Assembly: GCF_038404745.2 (NCBI RefSeq)
Contig: NZ_JAYKTT020000072.1
Span: forward strand, 51,347-115,346
Direction: 5' to 3'
DNA length: 64,000 nucleotides
Source of the DNA: Chlorogloeopsis sp038404745
GTDB lineage: Bacteria; Cyanobacteriota; Cyanobacteriia; Cyanobacteriales; Nostocaceae
Of this stretch, positions 38,030-46,745 are shown piece after piece. Position 1 is the first letter of the stretch. The number at the start of each line of letters is the position of its first letter. The notes under the pieces were generated by a model. It did not search any database. It had not been told where the DNA came from and was given only the letters and a program-made list of their open reading frames with translations. The position numbers and the translations under genes are program-made.

Positions 38030-39013
38030 ATGAGTAATCCCCGTGTTTTGTGCCTGGGTGAAATTTTGTTTGATTGTTTGGCCGATCAATTGGGGCGATC
38101 GCTCTCAACAGTCGAGTCTTGGACTCCCTACCCAGGGGGAGCACCAGCTAATGTAGCCTGTGCTTTGGTAAAGCTGGGGATACCAGCAGGATTTATCGGA
38201 TGTGTGGGTGAAGACGAGCCTGGGAATGAGCTGGTAGAGCTATTGCAAAAAATAGGTGTAGATACGACTGCTGTACAACGACATCCTACGGCACCAACGC
38301 GGCAAGTTTATGTTGTACGCTCTTTAGAAGGCGATCGCACCTTTGCCGGATTCGGACATTATAACACCACAGAATTTGCTGACACCTGCCTACAAGCAGA
38401 ACGATTACCCATTCAGCTATTTGAAGCAGCGGATTTTTTAGTGTTAGGCACTCTGGAATTAGCCTACCCAGAAAGCGGGCAAGCAGTTAAGCGTGCTTTA
38501 GACTTAGCAGAAGAATACAACCTTAAAGTTTTGTTAGATGTCAATTGGCGTCCTGTATTTTGGACTGATCCTGAGATTGCACCGCAAAAAATTCGAGAAT
38601 TATTTCAAAAAGTCGATTTTCTCAAACTCTCACTAGAAGAAGCCGAATGGCTGTTTGACACCACCAAGCCCAGAGAAATTCTTAGTCGCCTCAACTCAGT
38701 TGAAGGAGTAGTAGTAACGAATGGGGAAAAGGGTTGTAGCTACTCTTTTGAAGAACACGACGGTGAGTTACCAGCCTTTGATGTTTCTGTTGTTGATACC
38801 ACTGGGGCAGGAGATAGCTTTGTTGCTGGGTTTATCCATCAGTTGTTAACTCATGGAATTAAAAGCTTGAGCGATCCACAAACAGCAAAACAAGTAGTCA
38901 CCTATGCTAGTGCTGTGGGAGCGCTGACGACGATGAAACCAGGAGCGATCGCTTCTCAACCAACAGCAGCGGAAGTGGAAGCTTTTTTGTTGAATGTGGG
39001 TGTAAAGGGGTAG
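38030..39013 (+). CDS. PfkB-family sugar kinase, probably fructokinase
   Basis: This 327-residue enzyme has the PfkB/ribokinase landmarks: the N-terminal GEILFDCLAD, GGAPANVACALVKLG, and the C-terminal DTTGAGDSFVAGF with the catalytic Asp. The GEILFD start and the GGAPANVA signature fit fructokinases that phosphorylate fructose to fructose 6-phosphate with ATP. Ribokinase or another sugar kinase is possible. No sugar transporter is adjacent. No strong ribosome binding site is visible before the ATG. Confidence 0.88.
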   Translation: MSNPRVLCLGEILFDCLADQLGRSLSTVESWTPYPGGAPANVACALVKLGIPAGFIGCVGEDEPGNELVELLQKIGVDTTAVQRHPTAPTRQVYVVRSLEGDRTFAGFGHYNTTEFADTCLQAERLPIQLFEAADFLVLGTLELAYPESGQAVKRALDLAEEYNLKVLLDVNWRPVFWTDPEIAPQKIRELFQKVDFLKLSLEEAEWLFDTTKPREILSRLNSVEGVVVTNGEKGCSYSFEEHDGELPAFDVSVVDTTGAGDSFVAGFIHQLLTHGIKSLSDPQTAKQVVTYASAVGALTTMKPGAIASQPTAAEVEAFLLNVGVKG

Positions 39014-39028
39014 CTCTGTCAAGGTTGA

Positions 39029-40027
39029 TTATGGGTTTGTGCGTCGGTTTACCCAGTGTACTGCCTCAATCGCAGACGCGATCCGCAGCGGCACCCGGTA
39101 AACGCGCACTTCCCCAGTGGTGGAATTTGTCGCCTTCAGGAACTGCATGGGCTGAACATTAACTCGCTGCCTGATAATCCGTAACAAACTGTATTCTTCC
39201 CACGAGTCTATTTCAACTGTATTGATTTTTTCCAATAGGCGTACCCATTCGCTATCATCCATTGGCTTGCGCGTGCGTTCCAGTTTAATTCGTCCGCGAT
39301 CTGCGTACAGGCTATACCCATCCGCAAACGCGATCGCCGGCGCATTGTCGGCGTGAAGGTAATTGTCGCTATCAATACTTATTTTGGTTGGATGGTTGGA
39401 GATAATCGCGATCTTCTCAAAAAAGAAAGTCCAGCCGCAATTCCTGACAAAATCTTCTAAAATCGCTACTTTGTCTTGAAATGGGTGGTAGTTGAAAATG
39501 TGGACGCAAAAGTCAAAATAACTACACCCTGCAATTAAACTTTCGGGCTGTCGGCACGAGGAGAATATATCTTTAATCGTGTTGCGAGCTTGCTTGCCAA
39601 GGTGCTGGGAAAAAATATCTTGCCACTGGCACTCTAACTGACGTTTTAGTAAAGAGGCATACTCATTTGCAAGATGGTTTTCAAACAACGAATTCAAATT
39701 GGTTTGTAGAGCAATGGGTAGTCGTGCAAGCAACTGCGATTGCAAATTACTGTAGATTTTACTCCAATCCGAATTTATGATGACATCGCCCAGGATTGTA
39801 TAGGAACCGAGTTGGAGTAAATTCCAGATATACTCGAACGCGGCGTTAGGGCTATCAACGATAACTATTTCGGGTTCGCTGAGTTCGAGAACAGTATATA
39901 TTGCTCGAACTGCATCAATGGCGTGTTGTTGGCTCAATTGCTCGGTAGATAAGCCGAGATGTTGCCATTTTTCTCGATAACGGGATATCAATGCGTGTTG
40001 TTCTGGTGTCAGGCGATCGGCGAACAT
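39029..40027 (-). CDS. Uncharacterised protein, DUF6745-like
   Basis: This 332-residue protein begins LTPEQHALISRYREKWQHLGLSTE, followed by AIDAVRAIYTVLELSEPEIVIVDSPNAA. That beginning recalls the DUF6745 family, whose function is unknown. Near the end it has EVRVYRVP...AIEAVHWVNRRT. It has no signal peptide or membrane helices. Transcribed toward the preceding kinase with only 15 bases between the stops. Confidence 0.6.
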   Translation of the reverse strand: MFADRLTPEQHALISRYREKWQHLGLSTEQLSQQHAIDAVRAIYTVLELSEPEIVIVDSPNAAFEYIWNLLQLGSYTILGDVIINSDWSKIYSNLQSQLLARLPIALQTNLNSLFENHLANEYASLLKRQLECQWQDIFSQHLGKQARNTIKDIFSSCRQPESLIAGCSYFDFCVHIFNYHPFQDKVAILEDFVRNCGWTFFFEKIAIISNHPTKISIDSDNYLHADNAPAIAFADGYSLYADRGRIKLERTRKPMDDSEWVRLLEKINTVEIDSWEEYSLLRIIRQRVNVQPMQFLKATNSTTGEVRVYRVPLRIASAIEAVHWVNRRTNP

Positions 40028-40239
40028 AGCAATGATGCGATACAGTAGCTATTTTGTATTAAACCAGACTGTAGGGCTTGCTCTGTATTAACAAAGCGCG
40101 ATCGCTCTTCAATATCCCTATTGGAAGGAAATTATTACTCTGCGAGTATTTGACAGGAGTGGTGAGTGTTTTAGTGGCGAGAAAACTACTCAAAATGTTG
40201 AAGATGACGAACAAAATCAGCAAATCTGATTTTGCATCT

Positions 40240-40545
40240 TTAAGCTATTGTTGCTGACAGATTGTTTTTTGTATCTGCTTGCCACTTCACCCATAGTAAA
40301 AACGGAATAGCCATGAACTGGCTAAAAACAGAAAAGACAACTAGTACAGTAATCGACCAATCATATAATACTCCCATTAAAGTACTACCCAAGAACCACG
40401 CCAAGCCATAACCTGCACTGAAAATACCATAGGCAGAAGCGCGTTTATCTGTCGATACTAAACCCGTGATCGTTGCTGCTGCCACAAGAGCCACAGCACC
40501 AAATGTCCCAAAATAATTAGGTGCATCTTCATGGAGAATTGATAC
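40240..40545 (-). pseudogene. C-terminal remnant of an MFS transporter
   Basis: About 95 codons encode the last membrane segments of a major facilitator protein: FGTFGAVALVAAATITGLVS, ASAYGIFSAGYGLAWFLGSTLMG, and VVFSVFSQFMAIPFLLWVK. The N-terminal three-quarters are absent. The frame runs on upstream into the antisense-free end of modBC in another frame, so any apparent start there is spurious. It is a gene remnant immediately downstream of modBC. Confidence 0.7.
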
Positions 40546-40547
40546 AA

Positions 40548-42359
40548 CTATTTTGTAGATTGCTCCATTAACATCAAACGTAAAGGCTCTAATTGAACGT
40601 GCCACGGCAAGGGCTGATCTTTGAGGATTGCCCATTTCTCCTTAAATACTTCTGCTTGCAGATTGTAATCATGGAAACTTGTGGGGGAAGAATGCAATTT
40701 CAAAAATAGCGTCATCCGGTGTGGTGTTTCGCTGGTTCGTACCAACCAGCAAGGAAAGGTATTCTCTTGGTTGGGTTCATTAGTGAAGCTAATTTGATGA
40801 GCGCGGATACCAACGTGAGAGAAGGAGTTGGGAATTGATTCAATTACTCGTAGAGTGCAATCCCAATCAACAGCTTCTACTTGACGATCGCCTTTGAGAA
40901 TTGCAGGAGAGAAGTTTTTACAACCTGTTAATTTGGCAACGTTAACTGTTGTAGGATGTTCAAAAATATCGTATCTAGAACCAGATTGAACTGCTCTCCC
41001 CTGTTCCATCACCAGAAGATTTGGACAAACTCGATAAGCTTCTTCCATGTTATGCGTCACAAACAGAGTTACACCTTGGTAATCTGCTAAGGTTGCCATC
41101 ATTTGTTGTTCAAGTTGGCTACGTAAATGAGTATCGAGAGCAGAAAACGGTTCATCCAAAAGTAAAGCTTCTGGTTGAGAAGCCAAAGCTCTTGCTAGGG
41201 CAACTCGTTGCTGCTGCCCACCAGAAAGTTGATGCGGATAGCGATCGCCTAATCCTTCTAACTGCATTTGGACTAATTGTGCTTCTACTCGCTGCTTGAT
41301 GGCTACTGGAGATAATCCTGGCGGTAAACCAAAAGCAATATTCTGCGTCACATTCATGTGGGGAAACAAAGCATAGTTTTGGAATAAAAAACCAACACGG
41401 CGATCGCGGCTAGGGATATTAATACCCTTTTGAGAATCAAACAAAACTCTGTTATTTAAAATAATGGAGCCTCTAGTTGGTGTTTCTATCCCAGCAATAC
41501 AGCGCAAAATCATACTCTTACCAGCACCAGAACCTCCCAACAATCCCAAAGGTTGCTCATCGGTGTTGAAAGAAACTTTTAAATCAAAACCAGCAAGTAT
41601 TTTCTCTATATTTACACTCAATTTAGTTGCAGAGAATTTTGTAGGTAAGACAGAAACTTCACTCTCTTTTCCCCTCGTTTTCGTCTGCTTTGTTCTCCTT
41701 GTTTCTCTTGGCTCCTGCCAGAAGTTGACAGCAATAATTCCCGACAGAGAAATAACCATAATCGCGATCGCCCAGAACCAAGCTTCGTTCATTGCTCCTG
41801 CTTCCACGGCAAAATAAATCGCCATTGGAATCGTCTGAGTTTGTCCAGGGATATTACCAGCTAGCATCAGTGTCGCACCAAATTCACCCAACGCACGAGC
41901 AAATGCCAATGTTGTTCCGGCTAAAATTCCAGGTAGTGCCAAAGGTAACCCGATTCGCCAAAAAATAGTTGCTTCGCTTGCACCCAGAGTTCTAGCCACC
42001 CGTAAGAGATTCTGATCGATTTGTGCAAACGCTCCTAAAGAAGTTTTGTACATTAAGGGAAAGGCAACCACCGTGGCAGCGATCGCCGCACCATACCAAG
42101 TGAAAACAATGGTAAAGTCAAAAGGCTCTAGTAGTTTTCCGATTGGGCCATTTTTACCAAAAAATACCAGTAATATAAAGCCTACAACTGTCGGGGGTAA
42201 AATCAGAGGAGCAATAAAGATACTTTCAATCAGTGATTTCGCCTTACCCCGATACCCCAACATCCAATAGGCAGCCGCAATGCCAAGGAAAAAGGTAATA
42301 AATGTAGCCAGTAATGAAGTTTTGAGCGATATCCAAAGCGGAGATAAATCTTGTGGCAT
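40548..42359 (-). CDS. modBC: Molybdate ABC transporter, fused permease and ATPase (ModB-ModC)
   Basis: This 603-residue fusion puts an ABC permease and an ATPase in one chain. Residues 1-215 are a ModB-type permease with about five helices and the EAA loop (RVARTLGASEATIFWRIGLPLALPGI). The ATPase (about 240-470) has Walker A GGSGAGKS, Q-loop LFQNYALFPH, signature LSGGQQQR and Walker B ALLLDEP. The C-terminal 130 residues are a weak TOBE-like regulatory region. ModB-ModC fusions are known in cyanobacteria. It lies about 270 bases downstream of modA on the same strand and imports molybdate with it. Sulfate transport is a less likely alternative. Confidence 0.92.
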   Translation of the reverse strand: MPQDLSPLWISLKTSLLATFITFFLGIAAAYWMLGYRGKAKSLIESIFIAPLILPPTVVGFILLVFFGKNGPIGKLLEPFDFTIVFTWYGAAIAATVVAFPLMYKTSLGAFAQIDQNLLRVARTLGASEATIFWRIGLPLALPGILAGTTLAFARALGEFGATLMLAGNIPGQTQTIPMAIYFAVEAGAMNEAWFWAIAIMVISLSGIIAVNFWQEPRETRRTKQTKTRGKESEVSVLPTKFSATKLSVNIEKILAGFDLKVSFNTDEQPLGLLGGSGAGKSMILRCIAGIETPTRGSIILNNRVLFDSQKGINIPSRDRRVGFLFQNYALFPHMNVTQNIAFGLPPGLSPVAIKQRVEAQLVQMQLEGLGDRYPHQLSGGQQQRVALARALASQPEALLLDEPFSALDTHLRSQLEQQMMATLADYQGVTLFVTHNMEEAYRVCPNLLVMEQGRAVQSGSRYDIFEHPTTVNVAKLTGCKNFSPAILKGDRQVEAVDWDCTLRVIESIPNSFSHVGIRAHQISFTNEPNQENTFPCWLVRTSETPHRMTLFLKLHSSPTSFHDYNLQAEVFKEKWAILKDQPLPWHVQLEPLRLMLMEQSTK

Positions 42360-42471
42360 GGTTATAGAAGACAGCAGGAGATAGAAAATATCCAGCCATC
42401 AAACACGGTTTTAGCTCGATTGCTAGATAAAAATTCCTCAACTTTTTTGGCAGCTTGGATGTTACTTGAGC

Positions 42472-42507
42472 TACCTACCAACTAATTTATAAAAAAGTTG
42501 GTAGGTA
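42472..42507. repeat. 12-bp perfect inverted repeat between modA and modBC
   Basis: Arms TACCTACCAACT and AGTTGGTAGGTA are separated by 12 AT-rich bases. There is no T-run on either side in the direction of transcription, so it is not a standard terminator. It contains the TACCAA/TTGGTA core found twice upstream of modA. It could be an operator, an mRNA stabiliser or an attenuator. Confidence 0.6.
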
Positions 42508-42626
42508 AAAAGGTAAAAATAAAGACAGTTTTGCAAAACAGCTAAAAAAATTTATTTATTAGCTGTCATCAACTGTTTGAAGCACTCAAGTGTAATTTTT
42601 TACTTCTTACGACTCCTAGCTGCTGA

Positions 42627-43406
42627 CTAAGGCAAGACAAACCCATATTTTTTCAGTACACCCTTTGCTTGGTCGCTTGATAAAAACTTAACAAAATCCT
42701 GAGCTACTTGAGCATTTTTACTTCTTTTTAAAACTCCTACCGGATAGATAATCGGAGAATGGTACTTTTCATCAGCAGCTACTACAACTTTTATCTTGTC
42801 GGAAATTTTGGCATCAGTCACATAGACTAAGCCCGCATCAGCATTACCGCTTTCTACTGCTGCTAAAACTTGACGCACGTTGTTAGCATAGACAAACTTA
42901 GATTTGATTTGCTCGTAGATACCTAATTTTTGCAGAACTTGTTCAGCATATTGTCCGGCAGGTACGCTCCTTGGTTCGCCAATGGCAATTTTTTTAATCT
43001 TAGGATCTTTGAGATTGTTAAAGCTGCTAACACCTGTAACATTGCTCGGCACAATCAGAACCAAGCGGTTTTTTGCTAAGATACTACGATTATTAGCAAG
43101 CAATTGTCCTGATTGCTCCAAAGTATCCATCTGCTTATTTGCAGCAGAGATGAAAACATCCACAGGCGCTCCCTGTTGAATCTGTTGCAGTAAAGCACCG
43201 GAAGCTCCAAAGTTATACTTGATATTGATGTTTGGTTTACTTTGCTGATAAATTGGCTTGATTTCTTCCAGTACATCTTTCAAACTAGCAGCAGCTGACA
43301 CAAGCAATTCATTATTGGACTGTGCTACTACAAATGGCAACTGAACTGTTAAAATCAAGCTAATAACTGCTATGCCAATGAAGGCAAAAAGTTGTCTTCT
43401 TTTCAT
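42627..43406 (-). CDS. modA: Molybdate-binding periplasmic protein
   Basis: This 259-residue protein has a signal peptide (FAFIGIAVISLILTVQLPFV, cleavage near VAQS) and begins the mature part with LLVSAAASLKDVLEEI, the usual start of ModA. GASGALLQQIQQGAPVDVFISA and NRLVLIVPSN are further signatures of the molybdate/tungstate binding family. It captures oxyanions in the periplasm for the ModBC protein encoded downstream. Divergent from the RHH-Mop gene. Confidence 0.94.
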   Translation of the reverse strand: MKRRQLFAFIGIAVISLILTVQLPFVVAQSNNELLVSAAASLKDVLEEIKPIYQQSKPNINIKYNFGASGALLQQIQQGAPVDVFISAANKQMDTLEQSGQLLANNRSILAKNRLVLIVPSNVTGVSSFNNLKDPKIKKIAIGEPRSVPAGQYAEQVLQKLGIYEQIKSKFVYANNVRQVLAAVESGNADAGLVYVTDAKISDKIKVVVAADEKYHSPIIYPVGVLKRSKNAQVAQDFVKFLSSDQAKGVLKKYGFVLP

Positions 43407-43445
43407 TGAAAAACTACTCGTGCAGAAAATTTATAGAATTAGAGA

Positions 43446-43463
43446 TTGGTAGTATCGTACCAA
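43446..43463. promoter_or_regulatory. Perfect palindrome TTGGTA-N6-TACCAA, candidate operator
   Basis: The site lies 40 bases before the modA start and 38 bases before the divergent regulator gene. Its half-sites recur at 43477-43495. A two-fold symmetric site with short half-sites suits a ribbon-helix-helix protein like the one encoded next to it. Confidence 0.6.
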
Positions 43464-43476
43464 GACAACCAACAAA

Positions 43477-43495
43477 TTACCAATTAATTTGGTAA
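43477..43495. promoter_or_regulatory. Palindrome TTACCAA-N5-TTGGTAA, candidate operator
   Basis: It lies five bases before the ATG of the RHH-Mop gene, where a bound repressor would block expression. It shares the ACCAA/TTGGT core with the palindrome at 43446-43463 in inverted orientation. Confidence 0.6.
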
Positions 43496-43500
43496 AATTT

Positions 43501-43941
43501 ATGCCAAGAAAAGAACAAGGATGGATTACATTTCAAACTTCAGAAGAAGAGCGGAGAATATTAGAGGAATTCTGTCAACAGTCGCAGCGCACTAAAACAG
43601 AAATCCTCAGAGAGTTAGTCCGTAATCTCAGTCAACGCTCCTCGCCATCACCACAGCCAATACCAACCAAGCGCAGGGATCATAAAGATACTGATATCCC
43701 TGAGATAGCAAATAATACTCAAAAAAGACCTCTCAAAGTCAGTTCTCGCAACCTTCTTAAAGGTGTAGTAACAAAAGTCGTGAAGGGAGAAGTGAGTAGC
43801 CAGGTAACGATTAAAGTGATCCACGAAGTTGAATTAACTTCGATTATTACTACAACCTCAGTAGAGGAGTTAGAGCTATACGAGGGAACAGAAGCTTATG
43901 CAGTGATCAAGTCTAACGATATTGCTATTGCCAAGGACTAG
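43501..43941 (+). CDS. RHH-Mop fusion, probable molybdate-responsive regulator
   Basis: This 146-residue protein has an N-terminal region like ribbon-helix-helix DNA-binding proteins (WITFQTSEEERRILEEFC, then RTKTEILRELVRNL) and a C-terminal Mop domain (about 80-146; SSRNLLKGVVTKVVKGEVSS, then SVEELELYEGTEAYAVIKS). Mop domains bind molybdate. ModE regulators join a winged helix to Mop domains; here the DNA-binding part is a different fold. The gene is divergent from modA, with palindromes between. I infer it represses modA and itself when molybdate is present. The ATG at 43501 is preferred over a TTG at 43489. Confidence 0.85.
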   Translation: MPRKEQGWITFQTSEEERRILEEFCQQSQRTKTEILRELVRNLSQRSSPSPQPIPTKRRDHKDTDIPEIANNTQKRPLKVSSRNLLKGVVTKVVKGEVSSQVTIKVIHEVELTSIITTTSVEELELYEGTEAYAVIKSNDIAIAKD

Positions 43942-44112
43942 TGTCTGGTTTATCTCTGTAAATTTTAAGAAGGGTAGTCTTATTTTTTATCTTTCAAAGC
44001 TTTACTTTGTGAAGAAGATACTGGTATTTTGATTTTACATCACTTACAGCAATTTCTATTTCTATACGTAAGAAAACAAAATTCAATATATCAATTTTGG
44101 CTTGATTCAATT

Positions 44113-44499
44113 TTAGAGAGCTAAAGCAATAATTAATTTTTCGGTATCTGTTAAGTCGCCAATCAGCTTCTTGAAAGGTGGTGGCAATTCTTTAATGAGT
44201 GTAGGAATTGCAAAAATTTGGTCTTCTTCTAGACGTTCCGGTTGCTGATAAATATCAATTACCTCTAGTTCATAGCGCCCGTGCAGACGCTCTTCGCAAA
44301 GTTTTTGAATATTTTCAAGAGCACTTAAAGACTTCTGATTATAGTTAGCAATATACAATCGCAAGACGTACTTGTCTAATTTGTGGTCAGAGAGCAAATC
44401 CATTGCATCTTCTGAGTCATCTAAGAAGTCGTTCGAGTTGTCCTTCTCTTCTCTAGAATGATCCATAAATATCCTGATTGAATTAGTTTTTACATCCAA
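44113..44499 (-). CDS. KaiB-family protein
   Basis: This 128-residue protein has a KaiB/thioredoxin-like domain over residues 43-128 (YVLRLYIANYNQKSLSALEN, ELEVIDIYQQPERLEEDQIFAIPTLIKELPPP). The core clock KaiB is about 100 residues; here a 40-residue acidic extension precedes the domain. No kaiA or kaiC is adjacent. So it is probably a non-clock or accessory paralogue (like KaiB2/KaiB3), which is inference. Confidence 0.85.
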   Translation of the reverse strand: MDVKTNSIRIFMDHSREEKDNSNDFLDDSEDAMDLLSDHKLDKYVLRLYIANYNQKSLSALENIQKLCEERLHGRYELEVIDIYQQPERLEEDQIFAIPTLIKELPPPFKKLIGDLTDTEKLIIALAL

Positions 44500-44847
44500 A
44501 ACTTAAAACTATATCTATTTTTTGACCTCTATCCTGAGAAAGTGAATTAAAATCTACAGTACAATAGAGGCTTCTTAACCGTTTTTTGATACAAATAGGG
44601 TGAGAGAAGCAGGCAACAGATTTGAGCAAGGCAAATATAGCATCAACACCTTGCTGGTGCTAATTTAGAAGACACAGCAAAACACGAAGAAATCGCAACT
44701 CAATTATGAAGAAATTTACTGCCTATCTTTAGTAAAAAATAGCACCAATTCAAAATCAGAGATTGCGCGATCGCAGCCGTATTAGTTTACTTTTTTCAGT
44801 TCATGCCAGTCTTTTCATCCATGCAGATTTTTATGTTTTTGAGCGAC
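44500..44847. other. Intergenic region, AT-rich
   Basis: A HIP1 site-like GCGCGATCGC lies near 44765-44773. I see no gene, clear terminator or repeat. Confidence 0.4.
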
Positions 44848-45537
44848 TTATATTACACTGCCGCAATGTTCATTAGCAGGAACTGCTTCCATCATCTTCT
44901 TCGGATTGGGTAAGTTCAAAGCAGACATTAATTCGATAAAATTTTCACGGCTACGTCTTACAAATCGCGGATTCCAATGCTTTTCTTCTCCAATCGTGGA
45001 TACTGTATGCCCACGATAATCATGACCTGGATACACTAAGGTGTCATCTGGCAAAGTAAATAAACGCTGTGTCACAGAATCATAAAGAGTTCCTGCATTG
45101 CCGCTTTGAAAATCTGTACGACCACAACCTCTGATAAATAATGCATCTCCAGTAAGTACTCGGTCATGATTGAGCAGATAGGCATAATGGCTATCGGTAT
45201 GACCTGGAGTAGCAATAGCTTGAATAGATATTTCTCCTAATTGTAATACATCCCCATCCTTAACATAGCCATTAGCACAGACTACATGAGAATTGTCTGG
45301 TACAATACTCAAACAATTAGTAGCAGATCGTAATTTATCGCTTCCTGTGATATGGTCTGCATGAATGTGAGTTTCTAAACAGTAACAGAGAGTGATTCCT
45401 AATTCTTGCAGTAATTTTAGGTCGCGTTCTACCTGCTCTAGCACCGGATCTACAATAACAGCCTCTTTGGTGTTGGTATCAGCAATCAAGTAAGTGTAAG
45501 TGTTAGATTCCGCATCAAATAACTGCCGAAATAACAT
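44848..45537 (-). CDS. MBL-fold persulfide dioxygenase (ETHE1-like)
   Basis: This protein of about 229 residues has the metallo-beta-lactamase signature THIHADH, with further metal ligands in ATPGHTDSH and TGDALFIRGCGRTDF and the end motif YPGHDY. The RGCGRTDF segment and the HADH variation fit ETHE1-type enzymes, which oxidise glutathione persulfide to sulfite. Glyoxalase II is the main alternative, but it lacks the RGCGRTDF segment. An upstream ATG at 45546 is too close to GGAG; the ATG at 45537 is spaced about 11 bases from it and is preferred. Confidence 0.9.
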   Translation of the reverse strand: MLFRQLFDAESNTYTYLIADTNTKEAVIVDPVLEQVERDLKLLQELGITLCYCLETHIHADHITGSDKLRSATNCLSIVPDNSHVVCANGYVKDGDVLQLGEISIQAIATPGHTDSHYAYLLNHDRVLTGDALFIRGCGRTDFQSGNAGTLYDSVTQRLFTLPDDTLVYPGHDYRGHTVSTIGEEKHWNPRFVRRSRENFIELMSALNLPNPKKMMEAVPANEHCGSVI

Positions 45538-45546
45538 ATATACCAT

Positions 45547-46080
45547 ACTCCTATTTACTTTATTCCTGCTCCAAAATAATTTTGGTGAGGCTTCTTATCC
45601 AAATCAACTAGTATCAATTTGAACATTAAAAATCAAACTGGATTTTTTGTATATATATCTATATAGCAATATATTTATATTTTAATATATTTCATAAATT
45701 TATTTTTTAGCGAAAAGAATACGAAGCCGAAGCGAGTGAAATATGGTCTTTTAAGGAAGCCAATGATGAGAATTTGTAGTGCGATCGCCTTCTTACCCAC
45801 TCCGATTCATTGGAGCAATTACGGCAACTCAAGCGGATAGTATTTTTATTAAATGACCATAAATATTTGCAACACAATCTTACAGAAGACTAAAAATCAA
45901 AGACTTTTTCTAACACTCATTCTCCTGGCAAGAATGTGAAAAAAGTAATTGAAAAAGTTAGAGCCAGCTTCATGCAAGGGTTTGAAATATTTATAGTCCG
46001 GTTCCTGAACACCCTAATCCTTTGGCTAAAACTAAATCAGTAGACTTTCCCTTTGAAAAAGCAGGCAGAAAGTGCTAATC
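45547..46080. other. AT-rich gene-poor stretch
   Basis: A run of TATATA-type sequence covers about 45640-45720. A HIP1 site (GCGATCGC) is at 45781. No protein-like frame or RNA gene is recognised. Confidence 0.45.
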
Positions 46081-46418
46081 TAGCCACAGTCAATTTACGT
46101 GTAAAATTTGATTCATTAACAAACCAAGGAGGTGAACACTATCACAGTAGTATATTTGGGTAACAAAAACGTCAGTTGACTACTGTTACATCAGTACCGA
46201 TATTCAAAGGACTTGGCGGTCGGAAAAATCGAAAATTCGATTGCTGATGATAGCTTACAACTCGAACCCTATGGACAATAGGTTATCACATAGGTATAGG
46301 GAAAATGTATGCCTTTTTTTAAAGAAACAGTAAAGTAAAAAAGGCATCATCATCAAAGTTTCATCTACTTAACCCTGAGTTGCACATCCTTTGAAAAAAC
46401 TTAAGAGAGATGTTAACT
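46081..46418 (+). repeat. Tandem 338-bp element, copy A (unrecognised, possibly structured RNA)
   Basis: This unit shares with the next one, in the same order and at nearly constant spacing: TAGCCACAG; an anti-16S-like AAGGAGGTGA; GACTTGGCGGTCGGAAAAA (46210-46228); an ACCCTAT...ATAGG...TAGGG pairing; and a 28-base identical stretch at 46308-46335. The 28-base stretch forms an inverted repeat with AAAAAAGGCAT downstream. Very short frames follow AAGGAGGTGA (starting at an ATC codon) and begin at ATGCC (MPFFKETVK, stop). Frames between copies are not conserved, but pairings are, so RNA is more likely than protein. Confidence 0.6.
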
Positions 46419-46745
46419 TAGCCACAGCTACTTAGAAGAAAACACTGAACACACAAAACTTGAGGAGGTGATTAATATTGAAGTTCGATGTTACAGACAG
46501 TCAAAATGTTAGGTGAGCCGCTTGTACTTCAGCATTGGTTTTGAAAAGACTTGGCGGTCGGAAAAACCAAATTGTTGACAGCTAAAAAGTCTCACGACTC
46601 AACCCCTATAGGCAATATCTTAGCACATAGGGGCGGGGGAAGTATATGCCTTTTTTTAAAGAAACAGTAAAGAAGGCATCTGGCTCTACAGTTTCTCCCA
46701 ACTCAATATCAAGTTGCATTAAAGGTAGTAATTAGGACAGCACAA
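46419..46745 (+). repeat. Tandem 338-bp element, copy B
   Basis: This is the second unit, offset 337-338 bases from copy A. Its matching blocks are TAGCCACAG at 46419, GAGGAGGTGA near 46462, the 19-base block at 46548-46566 and the 28-base block at 46645-46672. The pairing becomes CCCCTAT/ATAGGGG with both arms changed, which looks compensatory. Here the short frame starting MPFFKETVKKASGS runs 29 codons because the copy A stop is absent. The element ends about 340 bases before the glycosidase start. Confidence 0.6.

Noticed and set aside
40240..40635. Complete 131-residue MFS-like gene
   Set aside because: Only the last few helices of an MFS protein are present, and the first ~35 codons are the modBC region in another frame.
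42472..42507. Transcription terminator between modA and modBC
   Set aside because: The hairpin is strong but has no T-run after it in the direction of transcription, and termination here would cut off modBC.
46126..46135. Part of a 16S rRNA gene on the minus strand, because AAGGAGGTGA complements the 16S end
   Set aside because: The flanking sequence has no other rRNA similarity. The match is limited to the ribosome binding site.
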